Shown in pieces: positions 6,102-14,230 of a stretch of 38,011 nt of DNA (the stretch's first letter is position 1; each line of letters opens with the position of its first letter). The notes beneath the pieces were generated by a model. The model was given only the letters and a program-made list of their open reading frames with translations. It had not been told where the DNA came from and did no database searches. Location: assembly GCA_934691725.1 (NCBI GenBank), contig CAKUTF010000028.1:1-38011 (forward strand), in the 5' to 3' direction. The translations under genes and the position numbers were made by a program. This DNA is from an uncultured Fibrobacter sp. (GTDB taxonomy: Bacteria; Fibrobacterota; Fibrobacteria; Fibrobacterales; Fibrobacteraceae).

Positions 6102-8195
6102 ATGCAATTCCATATCAAACATTCTTTGCCTGGGCGCATCCGGGTTGGATACGACAAGACGGAAATAACGCCAAGACAAGCGGCTCTCGTACAAAACCTT
6201 CTCGCCGTCCAAGAAGGAATTTTGCAGGTTACGGTAAATACGATTACCGCTGCATTTTTAATTTTCTACGACATTCAAAAGCTTAGCGAAAAAGAGGTTC
6301 TCGCGCTTTTCAAGGCGATGTCCTCCAAATATCTCGACGATGAAGAAATGCTCGCTTCCGTTGAGGTTCCGAAGAAACCGGTGAGCCTACTCAGCGTTCT
6401 CGCTCAGATGGCGGTGGCGCATTATCTCAAAAAATTTTTGCCGCCGCAGATTTGTCTAGCGCTCCGCATTCTGGACTTGACTCCTCGAATCTGGAAAGGT
6501 TTCAAGACGCTCGCTTCCGGTGAACCGTTCCGCGCCGAAGTTCTCGATGCGACCGCGATAACGATGTCTGTCGTGACCGGCGATATTTCGACCGCGGCAA
6601 ACATCAACTTTATGTTGAATGTCGGCGAGACTATCGAAGACTTTACCAAGAAAGAATCTTACAATAACCTGGCGAATACGATCATTTCCGAAAACGATAA
6701 GGTCCAACTAGTGCAAGGAAAATCCGAAAAGACGGTTCACTTGTACGAAATCAAGCCGGGAGATACGATTGCCGTCCGCACCGGGGGAATGATTCCCGCC
6801 GACGGAGAAGTCATTCGCGGCGAAGCCCTGGTCGATCAATCTACGATTACCGGCGAACCTCTTCCCGTCGAAAAGCAGGTTTCCATGACGGTATTCGCCG
6901 GGACAATTGTCACGGAAGGTGAACTTTTTGTCAAGGTTCGCGTCGTCGGCAACCAGACAAAGGTCCAGAACATCCTTTCGATGATAGATTCGTCGCAGCA
7001 GTACAAGGTTTCTTCGCAGATTCGCTCCGAGAAGCTCGCCGATCAGCTTGTCAAATACAACTTTCTCCTCGCTATCGGAACTTTCCTTGTGACGCGCAAC
7101 ATCACAAAGACGCTCGCGACCCTTATGGTGGATTATTCCTGCGCGATGAAGCTCGCCGCCCCGATTGCCATTCTCAGCGCGATGCGCGAAGCGGCCCAAA
7201 ACGGAATACTGGTCAAGGGCGGAAAATTTTTCGAAGATGCGGCAAACGCGGATACGGTCGTATTCGACAAGACGGGGACACTAACTGCCGCAACGCCAAA
7301 GCTCTCCCGAATTATTCCCTTCCAGGGACTCGCCGAAAACGATGTTCTCCGAATCGCAGCATGTCTCGAAGAACACTTTGCCCATCCTGTCGCCAAAGCT
7401 ATTGTCCAGGCATCCAACGCCAAGAGATTGCGGCATCCCGAGGACCATGCCAAGGTCGAATACGTCATCGCACACGGCATCGCGACAACATTAAACGGCA
7501 AAAAACTCCTCATCGGTAGCAAGCATTTCATCTTTGAAGATGAAAAGGTAAAAGCGCCTGCGGGAATCGAAAAGATTCAGAAGAAAGCTTTGGAAAACGG
7601 AGAATCCCTGCTGTATCTCGCCGAAAAGGGAAAGCTGTTAGGCATCCTCGCGATAACGGATCCGGTCCGGGAAAACGCGAAAGAAATCATCGATACCTTG
7701 CACCGGAGCGGAATTGTCAATTGCACGATGATTACCGGCGACGATGAAGGCGCGGCAAGAACCGCCGCCTCTCGGACAGGAATCGACCACTACATTTCCC
7801 GCGCGCTTCCCGAAGACAAAGTCTCTTACATTTCCAGGCAAAAGAAAGCCGGGCACAAAGTCATCATGATAGGTGACGGAATCAACGACGCCCCTGCCCT
7901 TGCCTCAGCGGATGCGGGCATCGCGATGGGAGACAGCGCAGCGATCACCGGGGAGACTGCCGACATTGTACTTTCTGCCGACGACGGATTGGAAGGCCTT
8001 GTCAAGGTTCGGACAATGGGTACCCGCTTGATGCAAAAAATCGATTCCAACAATGCAAGCATCGTTGTGGTGAATACCGCCTTGATGTTTAGTGGGCTGT
8101 TTGGATTTTTGCCCCCGGCAACCGCTGCGTTTTTCCACAATCTTTCGACGATTCTCTTCAGCGCAAAAGCGGCCCAGCCTTTGCTCAAAAAGTAA
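6102..8195 (+). CDS. P1B-type metal-transporting ATPase with degenerate HMA domain and SCA motif
   Basis: A 697-residue heavy-metal P-type ATPase that pumps a metal ion across the inner membrane, most likely outward. Residues 1-65 form an HMA-like domain (LPGRIRVGY) without CxxC. The actuator domain has TGEP (250-253). The transmembrane metal site reads DYSCAMKLA with C347, in place of the usual CPC/CPx. The phosphorylation site is DKTGTLT with D389, the nucleotide domain has the EEHFAHP motif, and the hinge is GDGINDAP (591-598). The first membrane helices are less regular than in ZntA. The ion cannot be deduced: related pumps without CPx are reported for several transition metals. It is encoded with a small membrane protein just upstream. 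Confidence 0.9.
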   Translation: MQFHIKHSLPGRIRVGYDKTEITPRQAALVQNLLAVQEGILQVTVNTITAAFLIFYDIQKLSEKEVLALFKAMSSKYLDDEEMLASVEVPKKPVSLLSVLAQMAVAHYLKKFLPPQICLALRILDLTPRIWKGFKTLASGEPFRAEVLDATAITMSVVTGDISTAANINFMLNVGETIEDFTKKESYNNLANTIISENDKVQLVQGKSEKTVHLYEIKPGDTIAVRTGGMIPADGEVIRGEALVDQSTITGEPLPVEKQVSMTVFAGTIVTEGELFVKVRVVGNQTKVQNILSMIDSSQQYKVSSQIRSEKLADQLVKYNFLLAIGTFLVTRNITKTLATLMVDYSCAMKLAAPIAILSAMREAAQNGILVKGGKFFEDAANADTVVFDKTGTLTAATPKLSRIIPFQGLAENDVLRIAACLEEHFAHPVAKAIVQASNAKRLRHPEDHAKVEYVIAHGIATTLNGKKLLIGSKHFIFEDEKVKAPAGIEKIQKKALENGESLLYLAEKGKLLGILAITDPVRENAKEIIDTLHRSGIVNCTMITGDDEGAARTAASRTGIDHYISRALPEDKVSYISRQKKAGHKVIMIGDGINDAPALASADAGIAMGDSAAITGETADIVLSADDGLEGLVKVRTMGTRLMQKIDSNNASIVVVNTALMFSGLFGFLPPATAAFFHNLSTILFSAKAAQPLLKK

Positions 8196-8201
8196 TTTTC
8201 G

Positions 8202-8272
8202 AAATTGCCGGGGCAAGCCCGGCGATGACAGTCTGCGTTATCATTTCCGCACTTGATGCGGGATTCTCCTTA
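8202..8272. repeat. Pair of inverted REP-like hairpins
   Basis: Two units of the REP-like family face each other. The first (about 8202-8230) reads ATTGCCGGGGCAAGCCCGG then CGATGACA. The second (about 8236-8272) is on the other strand and reads AAGGAGAATCCCGC, ATCAAGTGCGG, AAATGATA in that orientation. Such paired units resemble enterobacterial BIMEs. They lie just after the ATPase stop and may act as 3' end structures. Confidence 0.6.
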
Positions 8273-8276
8273 TCTT

Positions 8277-8396
8277 CTATTCTGCGGTGCGGACAACGCG
8301 CAAGCCTACAGCATTAACGGTATATTGACGGTTCCAACTCCATTTTTCCGCATTGCCGCTCATATCATACAGTCCCAAGCCATTCGGTTTTAAACG
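8277..8396 (-). pseudogene. Remnant of a formylglycine-generating-enzyme (SUMF1) domain gene
   Basis: The minus strand encodes KPNGLGLYDMSGNAEKWSW followed by NRQYTVNAVGLRVVRTAE and a TAG. The first part is the diagnostic core of FGE-sulfatase domains (N-x-LGLYDMSGNVWEW), and GLRVVR matches the domain's GFRVVR end. The 70 or so residues that normally separate the two are absent, so this is an internally deleted fragment. Upstream in the same frame the sequence is not family-like and runs through a terminator hairpin, so no start is credible. Confidence 0.6.
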
Positions 8397-8444
8397 CGTT
8401 CGCGATTTTCTCTTGTTGGCCTGCAAGGTAGAAACTTTAGACGG

Positions 8445-8467
8445 GCCTCCCTCGCGGGAGGCTTTTT
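8445..8467 (+). terminator. Strong rho-independent terminator
   Basis: GCCTCCC-TCGC-GGGAGGC is a perfect 7-bp stem followed by TTTTT. No gene on the plus strand ends just before it apart from the ATPase 250 bases upstream, so it may end a read-through transcript or a small RNA. Confidence 0.75.
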
Positions 8468-8512
8468 CGTTTCTGCGGGACTGTCGAATCACGGTTGTGT
8501 TGCGTTGACAAC

Positions 8513-8540
8513 TTGAAACCGCCCTGATTTTTCCTATATT
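8513..8540 (+). promoter_or_regulatory. Candidate promoter in the gap before the helicase operon
   Basis: TTGAAA (8513-8518) and TATATT (8535-8540) have a 16-base spacer. A TTGACA at 8505-8510 is too far from the -10 to be used with it. Transcription would start near 8547, directly before a hairpin. Confidence 0.5.
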
Positions 8541-8552
8541 CCAAATCACATA

Positions 8553-8590
8553 GCCCACCCGGTCGCAAGGCCGGGCGGGCGCCTGTTTTT
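8553..8590 (+). terminator. Hairpin with U-run just after candidate promoter
   Basis: GCCCACCCGG and CCGGGCGGGC form a ten-base stem with one mismatch, and GCGCCTGTTTTT follows. Placed only a few bases after a predicted start, it would give either a very short RNA or an attenuator. Confidence 0.5.
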
Positions 8591-8834
8591 AACTTGAGTA
8601 TTTGCTCTAGTCTCTACTTCGAAATCGGCAAAATTTCAACTTACGAGAATAGGGTGAACTGCTCACGTCCCGTTCGGGGCGTGGGTCGTTTGCGTTTATT
8701 GGTAAGTAAGGCTTTGCCGAGCCTCGAAGTACAGTAAACGGTGCGGCGACTCCACGCCTTTTTTGTCTTTACAAAAAAAACGATCTTGTCGCTTGCCTCG
8801 TGATTCTAGGGGGAATGCTCGCGGCGAGGTCTGT
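8591..8834 (+). other. Structured intergenic leader before the helicase operon
   Basis: No open frame in this stretch looks like a gene. It contains a stem CACGTCCCG-TT-CGGGGCGTG (8664-8683), a short stem AGGCT-TTGCCG-AGCCT near 8709-8724, and GGCG-ACTCCA-CGCC followed by six Ts (8745-8764). Together with the preceding promoter this could be a noncoding RNA or a leader of the operon. No known RNA family was recognised: 6S, tmRNA, RNase P and SRP signatures were looked for and not seen. Confidence 0.35.
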
Positions 8835-11456
8835 ATGGTAGTAGATGCGGTTCGGCATGGCGGCGTTTCGCTCGAAACCCTTTTTGCGGAAAAGGGTTTT
8901 ACGCCCAATGCCAACCAGAAACTTGCCATCGAAAATACGAGCGGTCCGTTACTCCTTACGGCGGGCCCCGGATCGGGAAAAACGCGCGTTCTGCTGTGGC
9001 GCTGCGTCAATCTGATCGTATTTCAAAATATTGCGCCGGAAAAAATTTTCCTTGCGACTTTCACCGAAAAAGCCGCACAGCAGCTAAGGTTTGGCTTGCA
9101 GGAGCTTCTGTCCGTGGCAAGCAAATACACGCACTCGCCGTATGACATTGCCGAAATGTATGTGGGAACCTTGCATTCTCTTTGCCAGAAGCTTTTGACG
9201 GATCGCCGGTTCAGGGATTATGGTTCGCGCTGCCGCCGCCCGTTGCTGCTCGATGATTTGGGGCAGTTCCTTTTCGTCCGCAACCGCTTTGACGGGCTCC
9301 TCGCGGAATCCGGTTTTGACGATGCCGACAAGCGGGAATCGTACAGAAAAATCAACGACTGGTTTGGAAAGGCTTCGGCGTCCCGAACCGATGCGATTGC
9401 CAACTGCATTTCCTTTTTCAATCGGATGAGCGAAGAGGATTTTGGCGCAGAAGAATTCTCCGTTTCGCTGGGCGATAGTGTCCTTGCGAAACTGTTCAAG
9501 ATGACGCTTGGTTATCGTGCGAGCCTCGATGAGGGTGGCGTGGAGCAGGTCGATTTTTCCACGTTGCAACAAAAAGCCTATGCGCGCATCCGCCAAACGG
9601 AAGGCCGGGAAATTTTTAAGCATGTCATCGTGGACGAATACCAGGATACCAATACCGTCCAGCGGAAAATCTATCTGAAACTTGCCGAGGGGACAAGGAA
9701 TATCTGTGTCGTGGGAGACGACGACCAGGCGCTATACCGATTCCGCGGCGCGACCGTCGAAAATCTCGTCGGTTTTGAAGACATCTGCTGGAAGGAAATC
9801 GGCGTTCGTCCCAGGCGCATCGACTTAAATGTCAACTACCGCTCCCGCAAGCAGATTGTCGATACCTACACGAAGTTCATGGAGCTGGTGTCGTGGGAAA
9901 ATCCCCTCAAGCGTGGGGAATTCTTCAGAATCCCGAACAAGAATATCATGGCAAACAGCGCGGATTCGCAGACATCTGTCGTTCTGGAGTCGGGAGACAA
10001 GAATGCCGTTGCCAAAAACATTGCTCTGTTGGTTAAGCGTCTTAAGGAGACGGGGAAAATTTTGGACTATAACCAATGCGCTTTTTTGTTTCCGACGATT
10101 CGGGGAAATGCAAGTGGCGAGATGGCGCCCAAGGTCAAGGCGTTTGCAGAAGCGTTGGACGATGTCGGGATCAAGTATTACGCTCCGCGGGCAAAGAATT
10201 TTCTGTACACCGAAGAAGCTCTCGTCGTATTTGGCTTCTTTGCGCGAGTATTCAAATACGAGGCAAACGCGAATTTTCTTGGCGGAATGAAGAACTTTGC
10301 CGACTGGGTAAAATCCGCACTTGAAAAGGCCGATGAAATAATTTCTCGAGATCGGGCGATTCCGGTATTTATCGGCGAAATTCAAAAAGCCATTGCGGTC
10401 AGCAAGAAAAACTACAGGTTGCTTCTCGACCATTGCGGAAAAAGCGGGCTTTCCCTGGATTCCGAATTGACGATTCCCGTTCTGAAAAAACTTTCCCAAA
10501 CGCCAAAAATTGACGAATCGGTTCGCCGGGCTTTGTGCGGTAGAGGCTTGCTTGCGTTGGTGGCTCGCCGTACAAATGAAGGAAAGCCTTTGCGCGTTTC
10601 CTATGCGCTCTCCCGTGGGACGGCGATGGACTGGACATTGCTCGACTTGTTCTATAAAATCAACGGCTTTGAGTATTTTGCGGCAAAGTATCGGATGGCG
10701 GAAACGGGCGGCGAGGATTCCGGGCTGTACAACCTGGGCATGATAACCCGGTATCTCGCAAAATATCAGGAAACGAACAATCCGATTCTTTCGGGGGCGA
10801 CTTTTGAAAGTGGACGCATCCGGAAAAACTTTTTTGGCTCATACCTCTATTCACTTTTCCGCTTGAACGAAACGGAATGCGAAGATGCCGACGACCCGTT
10901 TCCCAAAGGCTGCGTCCCGTTCTTGACCGTTCACCAGTCCAAGGGTCTGGAATTTCCGGTTGTTGTATTGGGTTCCGTTTCGCACAGGAATCGGGGAGTA
11001 CGAAAACTGGATGCAACCGTCAGGGAAATGCAGAAAAATATGGGCATGGTTTCAGCGGTTTCCGAACCGCTCGACAGGATGGACGATTACGACACGATGC
11101 GGATGTTCTATGTGGCCTTGTCGCGCGCAAAGAACTTGCTTGTCATTTCGCAGTTCAACGGACAAGGGCAAACGACGTATGCGCCTTTCAAGGCCTTGTT
11201 TGAAAAAGCCCGGTTTGCTTCTGCGGAAAAGCTTGACTTGAATGGGATTCCGAAAGCGGAATGTCTTTTCGAGGGTATTGCGCACGTGTACACCTATACG
11301 GCGGATTACCTGCCCTACAATAACTGTCCGCGCAACTACATGGTGTTCCACAAATACGGTTTTGTGCCGAGCCGCAGCCAGACGATGTTTTTCGGATCGC
11401 TCGTGCATCGGACGGTAGAGGATTTGCAGTATGCGGTTCGGGAGGCGATTCGGTGA
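8835..11456 (+). CDS. UvrD/RecB-type superfamily 1 helicase ending in half a PD-(D/E)XK domain
   Basis: An 873-residue SF1 DNA helicase, first gene of a four-gene operon. Motif I is AGPGSGKT (43-50), motif II DEYQD (267-271), motif III GDDDQALYRFRGA just after it, motif IV-like NVNYRSR, motif V LTVHQSKGLEFPVV and motif VI RMFYVALSRAK. After the motor the C-terminus reads YNNCPRNY with C831, then FGSLVHRTVEDL with H858, which is how the RecB/AddB/Cas4-type nuclease domain begins. It stops 15 residues later, and the rest of that domain is encoded by the next gene. ATG 8835 is chosen over a TTG 24 codons upstream because GAGG lies five bases before it and the extra residues do not look like protein. 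Role: probable DNA unwinding coupled to degradation in defence or repair. Confidence 0.9.
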   Translation: MVVDAVRHGGVSLETLFAEKGFTPNANQKLAIENTSGPLLLTAGPGSGKTRVLLWRCVNLIVFQNIAPEKIFLATFTEKAAQQLRFGLQELLSVASKYTHSPYDIAEMYVGTLHSLCQKLLTDRRFRDYGSRCRRPLLLDDLGQFLFVRNRFDGLLAESGFDDADKRESYRKINDWFGKASASRTDAIANCISFFNRMSEEDFGAEEFSVSLGDSVLAKLFKMTLGYRASLDEGGVEQVDFSTLQQKAYARIRQTEGREIFKHVIVDEYQDTNTVQRKIYLKLAEGTRNICVVGDDDQALYRFRGATVENLVGFEDICWKEIGVRPRRIDLNVNYRSRKQIVDTYTKFMELVSWENPLKRGEFFRIPNKNIMANSADSQTSVVLESGDKNAVAKNIALLVKRLKETGKILDYNQCAFLFPTIRGNASGEMAPKVKAFAEALDDVGIKYYAPRAKNFLYTEEALVVFGFFARVFKYEANANFLGGMKNFADWVKSALEKADEIISRDRAIPVFIGEIQKAIAVSKKNYRLLLDHCGKSGLSLDSELTIPVLKKLSQTPKIDESVRRALCGRGLLALVARRTNEGKPLRVSYALSRGTAMDWTLLDLFYKINGFEYFAAKYRMAETGGEDSGLYNLGMITRYLAKYQETNNPILSGATFESGRIRKNFFGSYLYSLFRLNETECEDADDPFPKGCVPFLTVHQSKGLEFPVVVLGSVSHRNRGVRKLDATVREMQKNMGMVSAVSEPLDRMDDYDTMRMFYVALSRAKNLLVISQFNGQGQTTYAPFKALFEKARFASAEKLDLNGIPKAECLFEGIAHVYTYTADYLPYNNCPRNYMVFHKYGFVPSRSQTMFFGSLVHRTVEDLQYAVREAIR

Positions 11457-12283
11457 AACCGTTGAATTTGGAAAATTCGGCAACCGAATTGCCGGAAGCG
11501 GCTATCCGCGAAATGTTCGAGGACAATTTTCGGACGCTGTGCGAAGAATCGGGGCATTCCATCAATGCGTATATGAAGGAACTCGCTTTTGGCCAGGTGC
11601 TGTGCTATTACCGCAAGAACAGGAAATTTCTTGAACGGGTGACACAATCCGAGGTGAAGCTCTCGCTCCCCGAACAGAAAACGCCGAACGATAAAATTCC
11701 CTACACGATTGAAGGCGTCATCGATATTGTGCGCGAAGGTGCGGAAACGTGGCTCTACGATTTAAAGACGCACGCTCCGGAACGCATCAAGGCGGATCCG
11801 GAAAAATACAGGGAGCAGCTGAATGTATATGCCCACATTTGGAAGGGACTGCAGAAAAACGAATTGGAGGGAACGGCGATTATCGCGACTCCCATTCCGC
11901 ACACATTGAAACGCGCGCTTGCAACGGGCGATGAAACTCGGATTCAAAAGGAACTAGACCGGTGGAATCCGGTGATCCCCTTTGGCTATGACGAAGATGA
12001 AGTAGCGGAAATGATTGAACGTTTTGGCGAAACGGTGGAGCGCATCGAAAAATCGCATTTTGAATCGCCGCCGGTAGAGAAACTGCAAACGAAAATGCCG
12101 GGGATGAAGTCCAACTTTGCAACGCATGTCTGCCGCAACTGCGACGTGCGCTACTCGTGCCCGAGCTTTATGGAATACGTGAAGACCAGCCGGAATGCCA
12201 GCCGGAACGACGTATTCAAGTATATGGCAAGTCCTGCCGATGAAACAGAAGACTTTATCGAAGGAAACTTGACCGAAAACTAA
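11453..12283 (+). CDS. RecB/Cas4-like PD-(D/E)XK nuclease subunit with Fe-S cysteines
   Basis: A 276-residue nuclease protein. The catalytic core is SEVKLS, then GVIDIV with D91, then YDLKT with D103 and K105, and YREQLNVYAH, as in RecB-family exonucleases. Near the C-terminus C227, C230 and C236 form the CxxCxxxxxC part of the Fe-S staple known in AddB and Cas4. The fourth cysteine of that staple normally lies before the domain, and a fitting CP motif is in the upstream helicase (C831). The GTG start overlaps the helicase stop as GTGA and has a full SD (GGGAGG, 11440-11445) seven bases upstream, so it is made as a separate, coupled product. The two proteins presumably assemble one nuclease domain. 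Confidence 0.87.
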   Translation: MKPLNLENSATELPEAAIREMFEDNFRTLCEESGHSINAYMKELAFGQVLCYYRKNRKFLERVTQSEVKLSLPEQKTPNDKIPYTIEGVIDIVREGAETWLYDLKTHAPERIKADPEKYREQLNVYAHIWKGLQKNELEGTAIIATPIPHTLKRALATGDETRIQKELDRWNPVIPFGYDEDEVAEMIERFGETVERIEKSHFESPPVEKLQTKMPGMKSNFATHVCRNCDVRYSCPSFMEYVKTSRNASRNDVFKYMASPADETEDFIEGNLTEN

Positions 12284-12298
12284 AGGGAGATGATGATC

Positions 12299-14230
12299 AT
12301 GGAACGCAATTCTTTGATGGGGGCGACTGCTTACAGGGACGAACGTTTTGACGCGCTCAAGCGGCTTTACCCGGAGCTTGTTCGGGACGGCAAGCTGGAC
12401 GTGGGCGCGCTGCGGGAACTGTTTGGCGAAGAGGCTATCAGTGAAGGCGAGATGGGCTACAATCTGTATTGGCCGGGAAAGCGGGAGGCGAAGAAGCTCG
12501 CCCGCAAGGAGGCGGAAGGAACGCTCGAACCGGTTCCCGGCGACGGTGTGAACGAAGAAACGACGCAGAACATCTATATCGAAGGCGACAACCTGGAAGT
12601 GATGCGGATTTTGCGCAAGAGTTATGCGGAACGCGTCAAGATGATTTACATCGACCCGCCATACAATACGGGCAAGGACTTTATCTATCCCGACAATTAC
12701 CGGGAACCGGTGGACGCCTACCTGAAATTTATAGGGGAAATCGACGAGAAGGGCGTTTCGCTGGTGGCGAACCCGAAGAGCGGCGGCGCCTATCACCGCA
12801 GATGGCTCGGCATGATGCTGCCTCGCTTGCAGCTTGCCCGGGAATTGCTCGCTAGGGACGGTGTGATTTTCATCTCTATCGACAATAACGAGCAGGCGAA
12901 CCTGAAACTCCTGTGCGACGAGGTGTTCGGGGAGGAAAATTTTGTTGCGGATATTAGTTGGGTTTCAAAAAGTGGGGGGAGTGCTGATGAACGTCATATT
13001 ATTAAGGCAACAGAATATATTTTAGTTTATACAAAATTTATTGATGCAGCTTCTTTTGGAAAAGAAGAAATAGAAACAGGTAAGGAAAAATATAAATTCT
13101 CTGATGGACATGAAGAAGAAAGAGGAAAATATACTCTTAAAAAATTAGATTTTCGGATGACAAGCCAGCATTATTCAGAAGCTTTAAACTATCCTATTCT
13201 TGATCCTGATGGAAATGAATTGTGGCCTGGTGGTGAAAAATATAAGCAAAGTGTTGGTTGGAATTGGAGATGGAGTAAAGCTAAATATGAATGGGGCGTA
13301 AAAAATGATTTTATCCAATTTGTAAAAAACAACAAAGGAGGTTGGACACTGAATAGCAAACAATATCAAAAAGTTGATAATTGTGGAAATCCTACAGAAA
13401 GGGGAATTGCTTTTCGTGATTTTATACCTAGTTCTGAATTAAATACAACACAAGGCAGTAGGCTTATTGCTGAATATTTTGAAAGTAAAGTGTTTGAATA
13501 TGCCAAGCCTTATCAACTCATTTGTAAATGCATGAAAATTGCAAATTGCGAAAAAGACTCCCTCATCCTCGATTTTTTCTCCGGCTCCGCCACCACCGCC
13601 CACGCCTGCATGCAGCTCAACGCAGAGGATGGCGGAAAGCGCAAGTTCATCATGGTGCAGCTTCCCGTGGAATGCGAACCGTCGTCCGCCGCTGCCAAGG
13701 CGGGCTTCAAAAACATCTGCGAAATCGGCAAGGAGCGCATCCGTCGCGCCGGCAATAAAATTCTCGGCGAACATCCCGAACGGCAGGGAAAGCTCGACAT
13801 CGGCTTCAAAGTCTATCGATTGGCCAAGTCCAACATCAAGCCCTACACGCCCACCACGGGTTTTGACGAAACCGCGCTTGAGCTCGCACTCGGCAGCATG
13901 GAATCCCAGATTACGCCTCTGCGCGATGGCTTCAATTTTCAAAACCCCGCAGACATCCAGTCTCTTTTGACCGAAATTCTGCTCCGCCAAGGGTTCGCCC
14001 TCGATTCGCACATCGAAAAGTCCACAAGCGTCGCGGGCAACCTCATCTATCGCATCATCGACGAAAAACGTCCCGTAGTGCTAAATGTTTGCCTCGACAG
14101 GTTCATCGAGAAAGAAACCGTGCAAGGCATCGCATTCGGAGAAAACGACAAGTTCGTCTGCCTCAATTCCGCCATCAGCGACGAGATCTACGCCCAGCTT
14201 TCCGACAAGGGGAGGGTCGAAACTCTATGA
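12299..14230 (+). CDS. mod: Type III restriction-modification DNA methyltransferase (Mod)
   Basis: A 643-residue beta-class N6-adenine methyltransferase that modifies the recognition site and gives the Mod-Res complex its specificity. The catalytic motif IV is DPPYNTG (119-125), and the S-adenosylmethionine motif is DFFSGSATTAH from 425. The region between them (about 215-418) is the target recognition domain. It is strikingly AT-rich with different codon use (about 12945-13548), while both flanks are GC-rich. ATG 12299 has GGAG nine bases upstream; two other in-frame ATGs at 12290 and 12293 lie too close to that SD. It follows the nuclease by 15 bases and overlaps res by four, so all four genes form one operon. 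Confidence 0.93.
   Translation: MERNSLMGATAYRDERFDALKRLYPELVRDGKLDVGALRELFGEEAISEGEMGYNLYWPGKREAKKLARKEAEGTLEPVPGDGVNEETTQNIYIEGDNLEVMRILRKSYAERVKMIYIDPPYNTGKDFIYPDNYREPVDAYLKFIGEIDEKGVSLVANPKSGGAYHRRWLGMMLPRLQLARELLARDGVIFISIDNNEQANLKLLCDEVFGEENFVADISWVSKSGGSADERHIIKATEYILVYTKFIDAASFGKEEIETGKEKYKFSDGHEEERGKYTLKKLDFRMTSQHYSEALNYPILDPDGNELWPGGEKYKQSVGWNWRWSKAKYEWGVKNDFIQFVKNNKGGWTLNSKQYQKVDNCGNPTERGIAFRDFIPSSELNTTQGSRLIAEYFESKVFEYAKPYQLICKCMKIANCEKDSLILDFFSGSATTAHACMQLNAEDGGKRKFIMVQLPVECEPSSAAAKAGFKNICEIGKERIRRAGNKILGEHPERQGKLDIGFKVYRLAKSNIKPYTPTTGFDETALELALGSMESQITPLRDGFNFQNPADIQSLLTEILLRQGFALDSHIEKSTSVAGNLIYRIIDEKRPVVLNVCLDRFIEKETVQGIAFGENDKFVCLNSAISDEIYAQLSDKGRVETL

Noticed and set aside
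8277..8558. An intact 93-residue minus-strand gene
   Set aside because: Only the last 39 residues resemble a protein family; the upstream part crosses a terminator hairpin and a promoter-like region.
11440..11456. Programmed -1 frameshift joining helicase and nuclease
   Set aside because: A -1 shift would join the frames, but there is no slippery heptamer, and a full SD precedes the GTG, so coupled separate translation is the simpler reading.
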